Positions 24,118 to 32,511 of a DNA stretch of 64,000 bases are shown here, in pieces (the first letter of the stretch is position 1; each line of letters opens with the position of its first letter). The position numbers and the translations under genes are program-made. Origin of the DNA: Litorivivens lipolytica (GTDB taxonomy: Bacteria; Pseudomonadota; Gammaproteobacteria; Pseudomonadales; Spongiibacteraceae); assembly GCF_014191715.1 (NCBI RefSeq), contig NZ_JACHWY010000002.1:248001-312000 (forward strand), written 5' to 3'. Under the pieces are notes generated by a model that did no database searches, was not told the DNA's origin, and saw only the letters and a list, made by a program, of their open reading frames with translations.

Positions 24118-24777
24118 TCAGTTATTGCCTTGAGCAACCAGCCGGCAGGCAAAGGTTTGATAGGTCGCGACGATTTCGTCGACAGACTTTTCGTGATGTT
24201 CGGAATACCAGTGGGCGACTCGGATCCCCATGGCGCCGATGGCGGCACCCGCGAGCCAGTGATCGTGGCTGTTGTCGAAGGCGCCCAAGGTTTGGCCGCG
24301 CTTGAGGATGTGCATCAAAAGGTCGGTTGCCTGCTCACGCAGTTTCAAGGCCGTGACGACTTCTTCAGCCGACAGGGCGTGCAGCTCATGGTTGACCAGT
24401 ACGGCCAGCATTGGAAATTCCGCGTGAAAGCGAACGTGGCCTGCAACATAGGCTTTCAATTGCTCAATGGGTTCGGGCTCGGCATCGACAACCGCTTCCT
24501 GCACCATCTTGAAGTGTTCTTCGTGGCCGATATTCATCAGCTGGGCGAGCAGTTGTTCTTTGGAGGCGTAGTGGGCGTAGATGGATGCGGGCTTTAGACT
24601 GCAGGCTTGGGCGATGTCGCGAATGGAGGCTCCCGCATAGCCCTTCTCCGCAAACAGGCGAAGCGCAACATCGAGAATAACGGCCTTCGGCCCTTTGGGC
24701 GTTACGTCGGCGGGCAGCGCGGTGGTGTCGCTGGCCAGGCGGCGAACATTATCGGCGGTGACAATGTGCATGGGCAT
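24118..24777 (-). CDS. TetR family transcriptional regulator
   Basis: 219 residues. The N-terminal HTH (about 33-80) contains the TetR hallmark ALRLFAEKGYAGASIRDIAQ and ASIYAHYASKEQLL; the C-terminal ligand domain is all-helical and specific to this protein. An N-terminal extension of ~28 residues precedes the HTH. It lies between the TonB-receptor operon and a divergent alpha/beta hydrolase; two identical palindromes and a good promoter in the shared gap point to autoregulation and control of the hydrolase. The natural effector is probably an acyl-CoA or the imported ester (inference). No strong ribosome site before ATG 24777. Confidence 0.92.
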   Translation of the reverse strand: MPMHIVTADNVRRLASDTTALPADVTPKGPKAVILDVALRLFAEKGYAGASIRDIAQACSLKPASIYAHYASKEQLLAQLMNIGHEEHFKMVQEAVVDAEPEPIEQLKAYVAGHVRFHAEFPMLAVLVNHELHALSAEEVVTALKLREQATDLLMHILKRGQTLGAFDNSHDHWLAGAAIGAMGIRVAHWYSEHHEKSVDEIVATYQTFACRLVAQGNN

Positions 24778-24783
24778 AATTGA

Positions 24784-24859
24784 AACGATCGTTAGTATGT
24801 TTATAGTTGATATTTTTCCATTTTAGAGATACTTTTGTTTTTGTCAACGAACGATCGTT
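24784..24859. promoter_or_regulatory. Divergent promoter region with two TetR-type operators
   Basis: Two copies of AACGATCGTTAG (palindromic core AACGATCGTT) at 24784-24795 and 24850-24861, 66 bases apart. Between them lie two opposed promoters: on the minus strand TTGACA (24847-24842), 16-base spacer, TAAAAT (24825-24820) for the TetR gene; on the plus strand TTGATA (24807-24812), 17-base spacer, TACTTT (24830-24835) for the hydrolase gene. Each operator is close to a -35 of one promoter and downstream of the start of the other, so one regulator can silence both. Confidence 0.7.
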
Positions 24860-24926
24860 AGGTTTTTATTTGAGCGCCGCGATCTGTTGTGGCATCACAC
24901 AATAACGATAATGTTTTGAGGAACTT

Positions 24927-25817
24927 ATGCCTTCGTACCGGGAAGTCGAAGTTAAGGTAAAAGGCGGCGCGCTTAGCGTCGGCATCTGGGGCGAGAGCGG
25001 CCCGGCGGTGTTGTGTTCACACGGCATTACCTCTAATCGTCAGTCATTCAAGCTGGTAGCCGAGGCGCTTGCCGCTAGTTGTCGAGTGATCGTGCCTGAT
25101 CATCGAGGCCGCGGTCGCAGTGCCGAAATTACCGGGCCCTGGGGCATGCTGGCCCACGCCGAAGATATGGTGGCGGTGCTGGATGCGCTGGATATCGAGG
25201 CCGCAGACCTGATGATTGGCCATTCCATGGGCGGCTTTATTACTGCCGCAACGCAGGCGAATTATCCAGCCCGCGTGCGTCAGGTTATTCTGGTGGACGG
25301 CGGTCTGCCCTTGTTTGATGAACCGCCGCCCGGCGTCACGGCTGAACAGCTGATTGAGCAGATTATCGGCCCGTCCATGCAGCGCCTTAGCATGCGTTTT
25401 GATTCGCTGGAGACTTATCGGGAATATTGGCAGCAGCATCCGGCGTTTAAGCGCGAGGCCGATTGGCAGGCCTTCTGCGACTATATGCCCTCTGACCTGA
25501 TTGGCGAGCCGGGTGAGCTGCGCGCGCCAATCAATAAAGAGGCGATTATTCGCGATACCGAAAGCCAGCTGATGAGTGATGTGATCCCCCGCTCGCTGGA
25601 AAATCTCAGCGTAGCGATGAACTTTCTGCAGGCACCGCGCGGGATTCTCGACGACGCTCCGCTATACTCGGATGCCCGGCTGGAAGAGCTGCAAGCGCGT
25701 TATTCGAACATGGTCTGGAAGACGGTGGATGACGTAAACCACTACACCATCGTGATGGGGCCGCAGGGTGCGGCGGCGGTAGTCGACCATGCCCGACAGC
25801 TATTGGGCCTGCAATAA
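24927..25817 (+). CDS. Alpha/beta hydrolase
   Basis: 296 residues, cytoplasmic. Nucleophile elbow GHSMGGF (Ser near 98), oxyanion segment CSHGITSNRQSF, DHRGRGRS after strand 4, and a C-terminal His in VNHYTIVMG; the acidic residue is not certain. Typical of esterase/C-C hydrolase-like proteins; no substrate assigned. GAGGA five bases before ATG 24927. Divergent from the TetR gene and preceded by its operator pair, so it is probably the main regulated target and may hydrolyse the ligand imported or produced by the neighbouring operon (inference). Confidence 0.87.
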   Translation: MPSYREVEVKVKGGALSVGIWGESGPAVLCSHGITSNRQSFKLVAEALAASCRVIVPDHRGRGRSAEITGPWGMLAHAEDMVAVLDALDIEAADLMIGHSMGGFITAATQANYPARVRQVILVDGGLPLFDEPPPGVTAEQLIEQIIGPSMQRLSMRFDSLETYREYWQQHPAFKREADWQAFCDYMPSDLIGEPGELRAPINKEAIIRDTESQLMSDVIPRSLENLSVAMNFLQAPRGILDDAPLYSDARLEELQARYSNMVWKTVDDVNHYTIVMGPQGAAAVVDHARQLLGLQ

Positions 25818-25885
25818 TTCCGGTTTCTGCCGCTACCGTAATCCGTTAGTCTGGCCTCTCGTATCAACTCTGCGAGGAGAGCCCT

Positions 25886-26719
25886 TTGCGCAGCGTGTGC
25901 CTGATTCTGGTGCTGTTCATCAGTGCCTGCAGCAGTACCCAGTTTGCTTATAATCGCGCTGCCTGGTTTGCCCAATGGCAGATCGAGCAGTTGGTCGATT
26001 TGAACGACGACCAGCAATCCCGTCTCGAGCAGCGCCTCGAGCTCTTGCACAGTTGGCATCGCCGTGAAGAGCTGCCCCGCTACCACGCGCTGATTTTGCA
26101 GGTTGGAAACCTTTTAGAAAACGGCGTAACCGAGCCCGGCTACCTGAAACTCAGCGACCAGATGGAAGACCTGTGGCTGCGCCTGTTGAACCGCAGTCTT
26201 GATGAATTGGTACTGCTGTTGCCTTCGCTCAGCGACGAGCAGGTGGCGGAGCTACTGGCTTCCATGTCCGATAAGAATGATGAGTTCTATCGCAAATGGA
26301 TTGTTATCCCGGAGGAGGAGCTGATCGAGCGCCGCCGCGAGCGGGTCTTCGACTCACTGGAGCAGTGGACCGGCGATATCACCCAGGCCCAGCGCGAACG
26401 GGTTGTTGAGTGGGCGGAAAATGCGCCAGACGTCTACACCCTCTGGTACAACCAGCGGCTCAAGCGTCACGAAGCCTTTGCGCAGTTGTTGGCCGAACGC
26501 AAAACCGCCGACGTGAAGTCGGGGTTACGGGCGCTGACCGTGGTGGACGAATCCCGCCTGCAAGCCTGGGAGTTGCGTCGGTTGGAGGATAACCGGCGTC
26601 GGGCCAACGCTCTGATGATCTGGCTGGGGCAGAACCTCACTCCTCAACAACGCGACCACTTGCTTGAAGAACTGGCTGAAATCGCCGAAGATGTCCACCA
26701 GTTGCAGTCGCAGGGCTGA
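25886..26719 (+). CDS. DUF6279-type lipoprotein
   Basis: 277 residues. The N-terminus is a lipoprotein signal (LILVLFISAC, lipobox Cys at about 14). The mature part is rich in helices with Leu/Glu/Arg heptads (for example QLVDLNDDQQSRLEQRLELL and repeated LLSDEQVAELL-like segments) and no enzyme motif. The pattern matches the DUF6279 lipoproteins of gammaproteobacteria; function unknown, site is periplasm/outer membrane. The start is TTG 25886 with GAGGAG seven bases upstream. It is followed by an acyltransferase 21 bases later, possibly the same transcript. Confidence 0.82.
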   Translation: MRSVCLILVLFISACSSTQFAYNRAAWFAQWQIEQLVDLNDDQQSRLEQRLELLHSWHRREELPRYHALILQVGNLLENGVTEPGYLKLSDQMEDLWLRLLNRSLDELVLLLPSLSDEQVAELLASMSDKNDEFYRKWIVIPEEELIERRRERVFDSLEQWTGDITQAQRERVVEWAENAPDVYTLWYNQRLKRHEAFAQLLAERKTADVKSGLRALTVVDESRLQAWELRRLEDNRRRANALMIWLGQNLTPQQRDHLLEELAEIAEDVHQLQSQG

Positions 26720-26740
26720 TGCAGGCCCGGCAGGATTGAT

Positions 26741-27373
26741 GTGGAAAATAACAAGATGCAGGTCGCCGAAACCCTCAGAAATGCCCCCAATATTTTTGAC
26801 CACCCCTGGATCATTCGTGGGCTGGAACGCATTGCCTTGCCCCTGCTCAAGTGGCGTGGCTGGACCCATCACGTCGAAGCGCCAGCCGAGAAGAAGTACG
26901 TTCTGATTATCGCGCCACACACCAGCAACTGGGATTTCCCGCTGATGTTCCCGGTGGGGCTCTTGCTCAAGCGGCGGGTTCGTTTTATGGCCAAACACAC
27001 CCTGTTTGTTGGCCCGGTCGGCAGTGTCCTGCGCTGGTTGGGCGGTATCCCGGTTGAGCGCGGTAGTCACCATAACTTTGTAAAGCAGATGGCGGATGAG
27101 TTCGGTAAAGCCGAAGAGATGGTGCTGATTATTGCTCCGGAGGGAACTCGCAGCCCGGTCAAAAGCTGGAAGAGTGGCTTCTATCATATCGCCTGCGAAG
27201 CCGGCGTTCCCATTGTGCGTTGTTATCTGGATGCCGGGCGTCGCCGCGCCGGGATTTGGGCACCGTTTTACCCGACGGGTGATGCAGAAGCCGATATGAA
27301 AGCTCTGCGTGCCGACTACGATCAGGTCATCCCTCGTTACCCTGAAAAGTTCATCCGCAGCGACGCTGCCTGA
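26741..27373 (+). CDS. Lysophospholipid acyltransferase family protein
   Basis: 210 residues with the acyltransferase signature: HTSNWD (HX4D, catalytic His/Asp) at about residues 61-66, GGIPVERGS, and APEGTRSP (EGTR block) for phosphate binding, then CEAGVPIVRCYLDAGRRRAG. Single short hydrophobic stretch around LMFPVGLLL; probably inner-membrane peripheral. Would acylate a lysophospholipid or similar. The start is GTG 26741 (or ATG 26756). Unlike the acyltransferase at 9.8 kb it has the standard HX4D spacing. Confidence 0.87.
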   Translation: MENNKMQVAETLRNAPNIFDHPWIIRGLERIALPLLKWRGWTHHVEAPAEKKYVLIIAPHTSNWDFPLMFPVGLLLKRRVRFMAKHTLFVGPVGSVLRWLGGIPVERGSHHNFVKQMADEFGKAEEMVLIIAPEGTRSPVKSWKSGFYHIACEAGVPIVRCYLDAGRRRAGIWAPFYPTGDAEADMKALRADYDQVIPRYPEKFIRSDAA

Positions 27374-27401
27374 ACCTTAGGAAAACCCTTGCGACCCGTG
27401 A

Positions 27402-27448
27402 CTGCCGGAGTATACTCCGGCAGCTCACCGCCCGCTTGATTGCGGGCG
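27402..27448 (+). promoter_or_regulatory. Two tandem hairpins upstream of mtnB
   Basis: A perfect 22-base palindrome (CTGCCGGAGTA/TACTCCGGCAG, 27402-27423) is followed five bases later by CGCCCGC-TTGATT-GCGGGCG (27429-27448). Neither has a T-run. They may end the acyltransferase transcript or structure the mtn leader; the palindrome could also be an operator. Confidence 0.4.
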
Positions 27449-27472
27449 CGAATGTCGACAGAGGAAGGCGGT

Positions 27473-28087
27473 TTGAACAGCGATTTTCTTGCCAAGGCCC
27501 GTGCGCTGGCAGCCACCGGGCGTGAACTGCATGCCCGCGGCTGGGTGCCGGCCACCAGCGGTAATTTCTCCATGCGCTTGAGCGACAACAGCGTACTGGT
27601 GACCGCATCCGGTCGTCACAAGGGTCGGCTCGATGAGCAGGACTTTCTGGCGGTGGATCTCGCTGGTCGGCCGATTGACGGTGGCAAGCCATCGGCGGAG
27701 ACGCTACTGCATACTCAGTTATATGCCCGTTTTCCCGAGGTCAATGCGGCCCTGCATTGTCATACCCCTGCGTCTACGGTGCTCACCATGCACCGCCCGG
27801 ACAGTGAACTAACCTTTGAGGGCTACGAACTGCAGAAAGCTTTTGCCGGGTTCAGTAGCCACGAATCAACCCTCAGTATTCCTGTGTTTGACAATACCCA
27901 GGATATTGCCGCGCTTGCCGCTGATGTGGATCGTTATTTTGATCGGGTGCCCGATTGTCCGGCGTATGTTATACGTGGGCACGGTGTCTACTGTTGGGGT
28001 GATAGTCTCGATGCCTGTCATCGGGAGCTGGAAGCCCTGGATTTTTTGTTTCAATGCGCTCTGGAGATGGAACGCCTGCGCCGTTAA
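27473..28087 (+). CDS. mtnB: Methylthioribulose-1-phosphate dehydratase
   Basis: 204 residues from TTG 27473, chosen because AGAGGAAGG stands four bases upstream; an ATG at 27452 lacks a ribosome site. Class II aldolase fold; the conserved GWVPATSGNFSMRL opens the family, HCHTPAS carries two zinc His and VIRGHGVYCWG the third. It dehydrates methylthioribulose-1-P in the methionine salvage pathway (cytoplasm). Directly followed by mtnD and mtnC, which confirms the assignment over other class II aldolases such as the one at 3.8 kb. Confidence 0.93.
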   Translation: MNSDFLAKARALAATGRELHARGWVPATSGNFSMRLSDNSVLVTASGRHKGRLDEQDFLAVDLAGRPIDGGKPSAETLLHTQLYARFPEVNAALHCHTPASTVLTMHRPDSELTFEGYELQKAFAGFSSHESTLSIPVFDNTQDIAALAADVDRYFDRVPDCPAYVIRGHGVYCWGDSLDACHRELEALDFLFQCALEMERLRR

Positions 28088-28124
28088 TGCGCCACTGAAG
28101 GCCTGTTTATTGGGAAGTTATTGA

Positions 28125-28670
28125 ATGAGCCAGTTAAAAGTATTTTCTGACAGCCGACCGGAGTCTGCCCTGCAGAGCACCAGCAACCCGAAGGATATTC
28201 ACCGCCTGCTGGGTCTTGCCGGTGTGCGCTTTGAGCAGTGGCAGGCAAGTGCCGATGTGGCCGCTGGCGATAGTCAGGACAAGGTTTTGGCCGCCTACGC
28301 AAAGGATATCGACCGTCTGGTCAGTGAAGAGGGTTATCAGACGGTGGATGTGATCAGCATCAAGGCCAACAACCCGGACAAGGAAGCGCTGCGCAAAAAG
28401 TTTTTGTCAGAACACAAACATACGGAAGACGAAGTGCGTTTTTTCGTTGATGGAAAAGGCCTGTTTTCACTGCATATTGGTGAGAAAGTTTATGAAGTGT
28501 TGTGTGAAAAGGGTGACCTGATCAGCGTACCCGCGAACACTCCGCACTGGTTTGATATGGGGTCCGAGCCTCAGTTGGTGGCGATTCGCTTTTTCAATAA
28601 TCAGGAAGGTTGGGTGGCTCATTACACCGGCAGTGAAATTGCCGAGCAGTTCTCCCGGCTGGAAAATTGA
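28125..28670 (+). CDS. mtnD: Acireductone dioxygenase
   Basis: 181 residues, cupin fold. Metal ligands: HxHxxxE in SEHKHTEDEVRFFVDG (His97, His99, Glu103 approximately) and His in ANTPHWFDMG. It converts acireductone to the keto acid precursor of methionine plus formate (Fe form) or to an off-pathway product (Ni form); sequence cannot tell which metal. Its stop overlaps the start of mtnC (TGATG). Confidence 0.95.
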   Translation: MSQLKVFSDSRPESALQSTSNPKDIHRLLGLAGVRFEQWQASADVAAGDSQDKVLAAYAKDIDRLVSEEGYQTVDVISIKANNPDKEALRKKFLSEHKHTEDEVRFFVDGKGLFSLHIGEKVYEVLCEKGDLISVPANTPHWFDMGSEPQLVAIRFFNNQEGWVAHYTGSEIAEQFSRLEN

Positions 28671-29371
28671 TGCCTGAATTTCATAACGTTCGGGTGGTGC
28701 TGACCGATATTGAAGGCACCACCAGCTCCATCTCTTTTGTTCACGATGTGCTGTTCCCCTATGCGGCCGAGCGCTTGCCTGCCTATATTCGCAAACACGC
28801 GAGCGAGCCGGAGGTTCAGGCGCAGCTTGAGGCCGTAAATCGGGAAGCCAAGCTAGACAATCCGACGCTTGATCGGCAGATTGATCAATTGTTGGAGTGG
28901 ATTAAGCACGACGTTAAAGCCACGCCTTTAAAAGCCCTGCAGGGCTATATCTGGGAGGCGGGGTATCGCGGCGGGGATTATCAGGCTCACGTCTATGACG
29001 ATGTTGCGCCCAAGTTACAGGCTTGGAAAGCGCAGGGTCTGAAACTTTACGTGTATTCATCCGGTTCGGTATTGGCGCAAAAACTGTTCTTTGAGTTTTC
29101 TGACGCAGGTAATTTACTCCCGCTGTTCGAAGGGCACTTTGATACCACGGTCGGCGGTAAGCGAGAAGCGAGCAGCTATCGTGCGATCAGCAGTGAAATC
29201 GGTGTCTCTCCCGATCAGATACTGTTCCTGTCCGACGTAAAGGAAGAGTTGGAAGCTGCGCGCGAGACGGGTTTGCAAGTCTGTCTGCTGGAGCGGCCCG
29301 GTAACGCACCCGTCGCAGACATTGATGCCGAGCGTGTCTCGAGCTTCGATGAAATCACGCTAACGAAGTGA
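28670..29371 (+). CDS. mtnC: Enolase-phosphatase E1
   Basis: 233 residues, HAD superfamily. Catalytic motif LTDIEGTTSSISFV (DxExT form typical of E1), motif II Ser in VYSSGSV, motif III Lys in VGGKREASSY and motif IV LFLSDVKEEL. It performs the enolisation and dephosphorylation of diketomethylthiopentyl-1-P to acireductone, the step between MtnB and MtnD. ATG 28670 overlaps the mtnD stop. No mtnA, mtnP/mtnK or mtnE is in this window. Confidence 0.95.
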   Translation: MPEFHNVRVVLTDIEGTTSSISFVHDVLFPYAAERLPAYIRKHASEPEVQAQLEAVNREAKLDNPTLDRQIDQLLEWIKHDVKATPLKALQGYIWEAGYRGGDYQAHVYDDVAPKLQAWKAQGLKLYVYSSGSVLAQKLFFEFSDAGNLLPLFEGHFDTTVGGKREASSYRAISSEIGVSPDQILFLSDVKEELEAARETGLQVCLLERPGNAPVADIDAERVSSFDEITLTK

Positions 29372-29379
29372 GTACGCCT

Positions 29380-32300
29380 CTACGCGCTCACTTCGCTCCC
29401 TGTCTTTTCACGTGTAAACAATCTTTTTACATCGTTGGCGATGTAAAACAGGATCGGCACCAGAAACAGTGTTACACCCGTCGCGAACAGAATGCCAAAG
29501 CCCACCGAAACCGCCATCGGAATAATAAACTGAGCCTGAATCGAGGTTTCCAGCTGTATTGGCAGCAGGCCGAGGAAGGTGGTCAGCGAGGTCAGAATCA
29601 CCGCGCGAAAACGTGCCTGCCCCGCCTCTACAACAGCGACCAGTTTGTTCGTGCCTTCCGCCACTTTCTGATTCACAAAATCCACCAGTACCAGTGAATC
29701 ATTTACCACCACACCCGCCAGTGCTAACACGCCCACAATCGACAGAAAGCTGAAGGCATTGCCTGTCAGCCAGTGCCCGATGATGGCACCCACTACCGCA
29801 AAGGGAATGGCCGACATAATGTAGAGCGGCTGAACGTAGGACTTCAACGGAATTGCCAGCGCAGCGAATATCAGCAGCAAGACAATCAGTCCACTGGTTT
29901 TCAGCTCGCGGGTGTCTTCCTGCTGTTCTTCCACCTGTCCGGCAAAACGGTAGTTAATGCTGGGGTGATCGGCTTTAAGGGCCGGCAGAATATCGCGACG
30001 CAGTTTGTCCACCACCTCATCGGGTTCGGTGGTGGCCTTGTCGATACCGGTCTGAATGTTGACCACGCGTTCGCGATCAATGCGTTTGATGCTGGAAATA
30101 CCGGCGTTGTAGCGCGCTTCGGCGACTTCGCTGAAGGGCACCCGTTCGCCATTAGGCAGATTAATCCACAATCGCTCCAGGGTTTGCAGCGTATCGCGCT
30201 CTTCCAGTGGCAGGCGGGCGTAGACACGCACTTCGTGGCGGCCGCGCTGGAAACGCTGTATTTCAGCGCCAAAGAACGCCTGACGTACCTGCCGGGCAAT
30301 CTCGGCCTGTCCAAGGCCGAGCAGTTCGCCGGCTGGTTTGATTTGAATGTCGACTTCCGGTGCGCCGGCGCCGAAGGTATCCCGAATATCAAATACGCCG
30401 TCGATTTCCTTCAGGCGGTTTTTCAGATCGGCTGCGGCTCGTTGCAGCTCAAGTAGATCGTCAGATTCCAGGGCGACGTCCAGATCAACACCGCCACCGG
30501 GGCCGGCCTTGGCGTCAAAGCTGAGCTCCTTAATACCGGGCAGGGGGCCAATGGCTTCGCGCCACCACTGGGCAATGGTGACAGAGTTGATGTTGCGCTC
30601 TTCCGAGGGAATCAATGCCGCCCAGATATCGGCGCGGTCATCGGATTCGCTCAGTACTTCAAGATCGGCGATCACATCGCGCGGGTCGCCACTGACTTCG
30701 CGGTAGCGTTCATTTACCGCGTTGGCTGCGTCCTCCACCTGCAGGGCGTAGCGGTGAGTCAGCTGGTAAGGCGCGCTGGGGGGAAGGCGCAGCACAATAC
30801 GAATTTCATCGGAGGGAATATCCGGGAAAAATACAAAGCGCACGATGCCGGCAGGGACCAGACTGAGTACCACAATAAAACTGCCGACAAAGACTGCCAG
30901 CGTGACATAACGATAGCGAAGAAAAGTCTGCAGCACCGGTTTATATACATTCTTGATAAAACCCATCAGCATTCGATCAAAGCCGCGTTGCAAGGCTGGC
31001 AAGGGGCCGCGACGGGCCTTGTGTACATCGATGTGACGGAGGTGTGTCGGCAGAATCAGTTTGGTTTCGATCAGGGAAAATAACAGACAGCAGATCACCA
31101 CGAAGGCAATGTTAGAACCAAAGCGGCCCATGTCCGAGGTCATGGTTAGCATGGGGGTAAAGGCGATCATCGTAGTGATGACACCGAAGATGGTGGCCAC
31201 CGAGACTCGCTTAACGCCGTGCACCACACTGTCTATGCCCTGTTTTTCCCTTTCGAGATAGGTATAGCCACTCTCACCGGTGACGATGGCATCGTCCACA
31301 ACGATCCCCAATACCAACAGAAAGCCAAACAGAGACAGCACGTTGATGGAGTAATCGAACCACGGTAGCCCCATCATCCACATCGCGCCGAGAAAGCTGA
31401 AGGGGACGCCGATCAGCACCCAGAACGCCATGCTAAGGCGGAGAAAGAGGGTGAGCGCGATTAGCACCAGCAAGCCGCCCTGAGCCGCGTTTTTCAACAA
31501 GAGATCGATCCGCCCCTTGAGAATTCGCGAGTTGTCGAACCAGGCGTTGATGGTCACACCTTCAGGCAGGCTGGCCTGCTTTTCGTCGACGTACTGCTTG
31601 ACCACTTCGCTGATTTTCAGCGCATTCTGCGAACCCAGCGTATAAATCGTGAGGCGGGCACCGGGCTCGCCATTCAATCGACTCAGCACGGGCTGCTCGC
31701 TGAAACCGTCGCGGACGTTGGCGATATCTCCCAACAGCAAACGGGTGCCGTCCGGACGCGTTAGCAGCGGCAGTTGTCGATAGTCATCGCCGCTATAGGC
31801 TTGTCCTTGTGAGCGCAGCGTGATCGTGCCGCTGTCGGTGCGCAGATTGCCGCCGGGCAGGTTGGCAGATTTGCTGCGCACCAGATTGACTACCTGATCA
31901 AAGGTCAGGCCGTACTGGCGCAGGATCGTATCGGAAAGTTCAATGGCGAGTTCATAGTCGCGCACGCCCACCAGATCAATCTGGGTAATCGCGTTGGTAG
32001 CGAGCAGGTCTTCGCGCACCTGTTCGGCGACGCTCTTCAGCTCGTGTTCGCTAAGTCCGCCGGCGGCAATGGTGAGGTTAATGGTTTGTACCTTTGCCAA
32101 AATTTCTTCCAGCACCGGTTTCTCGGCTTCAGCGGGAAACGAAGCAATGGCGTTGACGCGCGAGGTGACATCATTCAGGGCAGTGGGCATATCGGATTTG
32201 GGCAGCATACGCACCAGCACGGTGCCCACATTTTCCCGCGCCTCCGAGGTCATCTCCTCAATGCCCTCCATGTCCTGCAAGGCTTCTTCAATTTTTATCA

Positions 32301-32511
32301 GAATGCCTTCCTCCACCTCGGTCGGGGAACTACCGGGGTAGGGCACGGTGATGCGGATCATCTCTGTGGGGAAGGTGGGAAAGACTTCCTTGCGCAGATC
32401 CATCAGTGAAAACAGGCCGGCAATCATAACCACGGCCATCAGCAAATTGGCGGCGACGGGGTTGTGCGCCATCCAGCCGATAGCGCCGCTGCGGCGTTCA
32501 TTCCAGCTCAT
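29380..32511 (-). CDS. RND efflux transporter, inner-membrane permease
   Basis: 1043 residues, full length for an AcrB/HAE-1-like permease with twelve membrane helices in two repeats and two large periplasmic loops. Proton-relay helix 4 reads LVLGIVVDDAIVTGE, and helix 10/11 has ALAGVVVNDSLVLVDF. It exports small molecules from periplasm/inner leaflet together with the membrane-fusion protein encoded just upstream; start ATG overlaps that gene's stop (ATGA). No outer-membrane TolC-like gene is adjacent, so a shared one is presumably used. It is convergent with mtnC, eight bases apart. Confidence 0.93.
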   Translation of the reverse strand: MSWNERRSGAIGWMAHNPVAANLLMAVVMIAGLFSLMDLRKEVFPTFPTEMIRITVPYPGSSPTEVEEGILIKIEEALQDMEGIEEMTSEARENVGTVLVRMLPKSDMPTALNDVTSRVNAIASFPAEAEKPVLEEILAKVQTINLTIAAGGLSEHELKSVAEQVREDLLATNAITQIDLVGVRDYELAIELSDTILRQYGLTFDQVVNLVRSKSANLPGGNLRTDSGTITLRSQGQAYSGDDYRQLPLLTRPDGTRLLLGDIANVRDGFSEQPVLSRLNGEPGARLTIYTLGSQNALKISEVVKQYVDEKQASLPEGVTINAWFDNSRILKGRIDLLLKNAAQGGLLVLIALTLFLRLSMAFWVLIGVPFSFLGAMWMMGLPWFDYSINVLSLFGFLLVLGIVVDDAIVTGESGYTYLEREKQGIDSVVHGVKRVSVATIFGVITTMIAFTPMLTMTSDMGRFGSNIAFVVICCLLFSLIETKLILPTHLRHIDVHKARRGPLPALQRGFDRMLMGFIKNVYKPVLQTFLRYRYVTLAVFVGSFIVVLSLVPAGIVRFVFFPDIPSDEIRIVLRLPPSAPYQLTHRYALQVEDAANAVNERYREVSGDPRDVIADLEVLSESDDRADIWAALIPSEERNINSVTIAQWWREAIGPLPGIKELSFDAKAGPGGGVDLDVALESDDLLELQRAAADLKNRLKEIDGVFDIRDTFGAGAPEVDIQIKPAGELLGLGQAEIARQVRQAFFGAEIQRFQRGRHEVRVYARLPLEERDTLQTLERLWINLPNGERVPFSEVAEARYNAGISSIKRIDRERVVNIQTGIDKATTEPDEVVDKLRRDILPALKADHPSINYRFAGQVEEQQEDTRELKTSGLIVLLLIFAALAIPLKSYVQPLYIMSAIPFAVVGAIIGHWLTGNAFSFLSIVGVLALAGVVVNDSLVLVDFVNQKVAEGTNKLVAVVEAGQARFRAVILTSLTTFLGLLPIQLETSIQAQFIIPMAVSVGFGILFATGVTLFLVPILFYIANDVKRLFTREKTGSEVSA

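Noticed and set aside
21658-24597. Series of long plus-strand frames opposite the TonB receptor and TetR genes
   Set aside because: Antisense shadows of well-recognised minus-strand genes with ribosome sites; low-complexity translations with no domains.
29364-29395. CGAAGTGAG/CTCACTTCG repeat at the mtnC-RND junction as a terminator
   Set aside because: Overlaps coding ends, 14-base loop and no T-run; too weak to list.
29773-30456. 227-residue plus-strand frame inside the RND permease gene
   Set aside because: Antisense to a clear AcrB-family gene; no motif or start signal.
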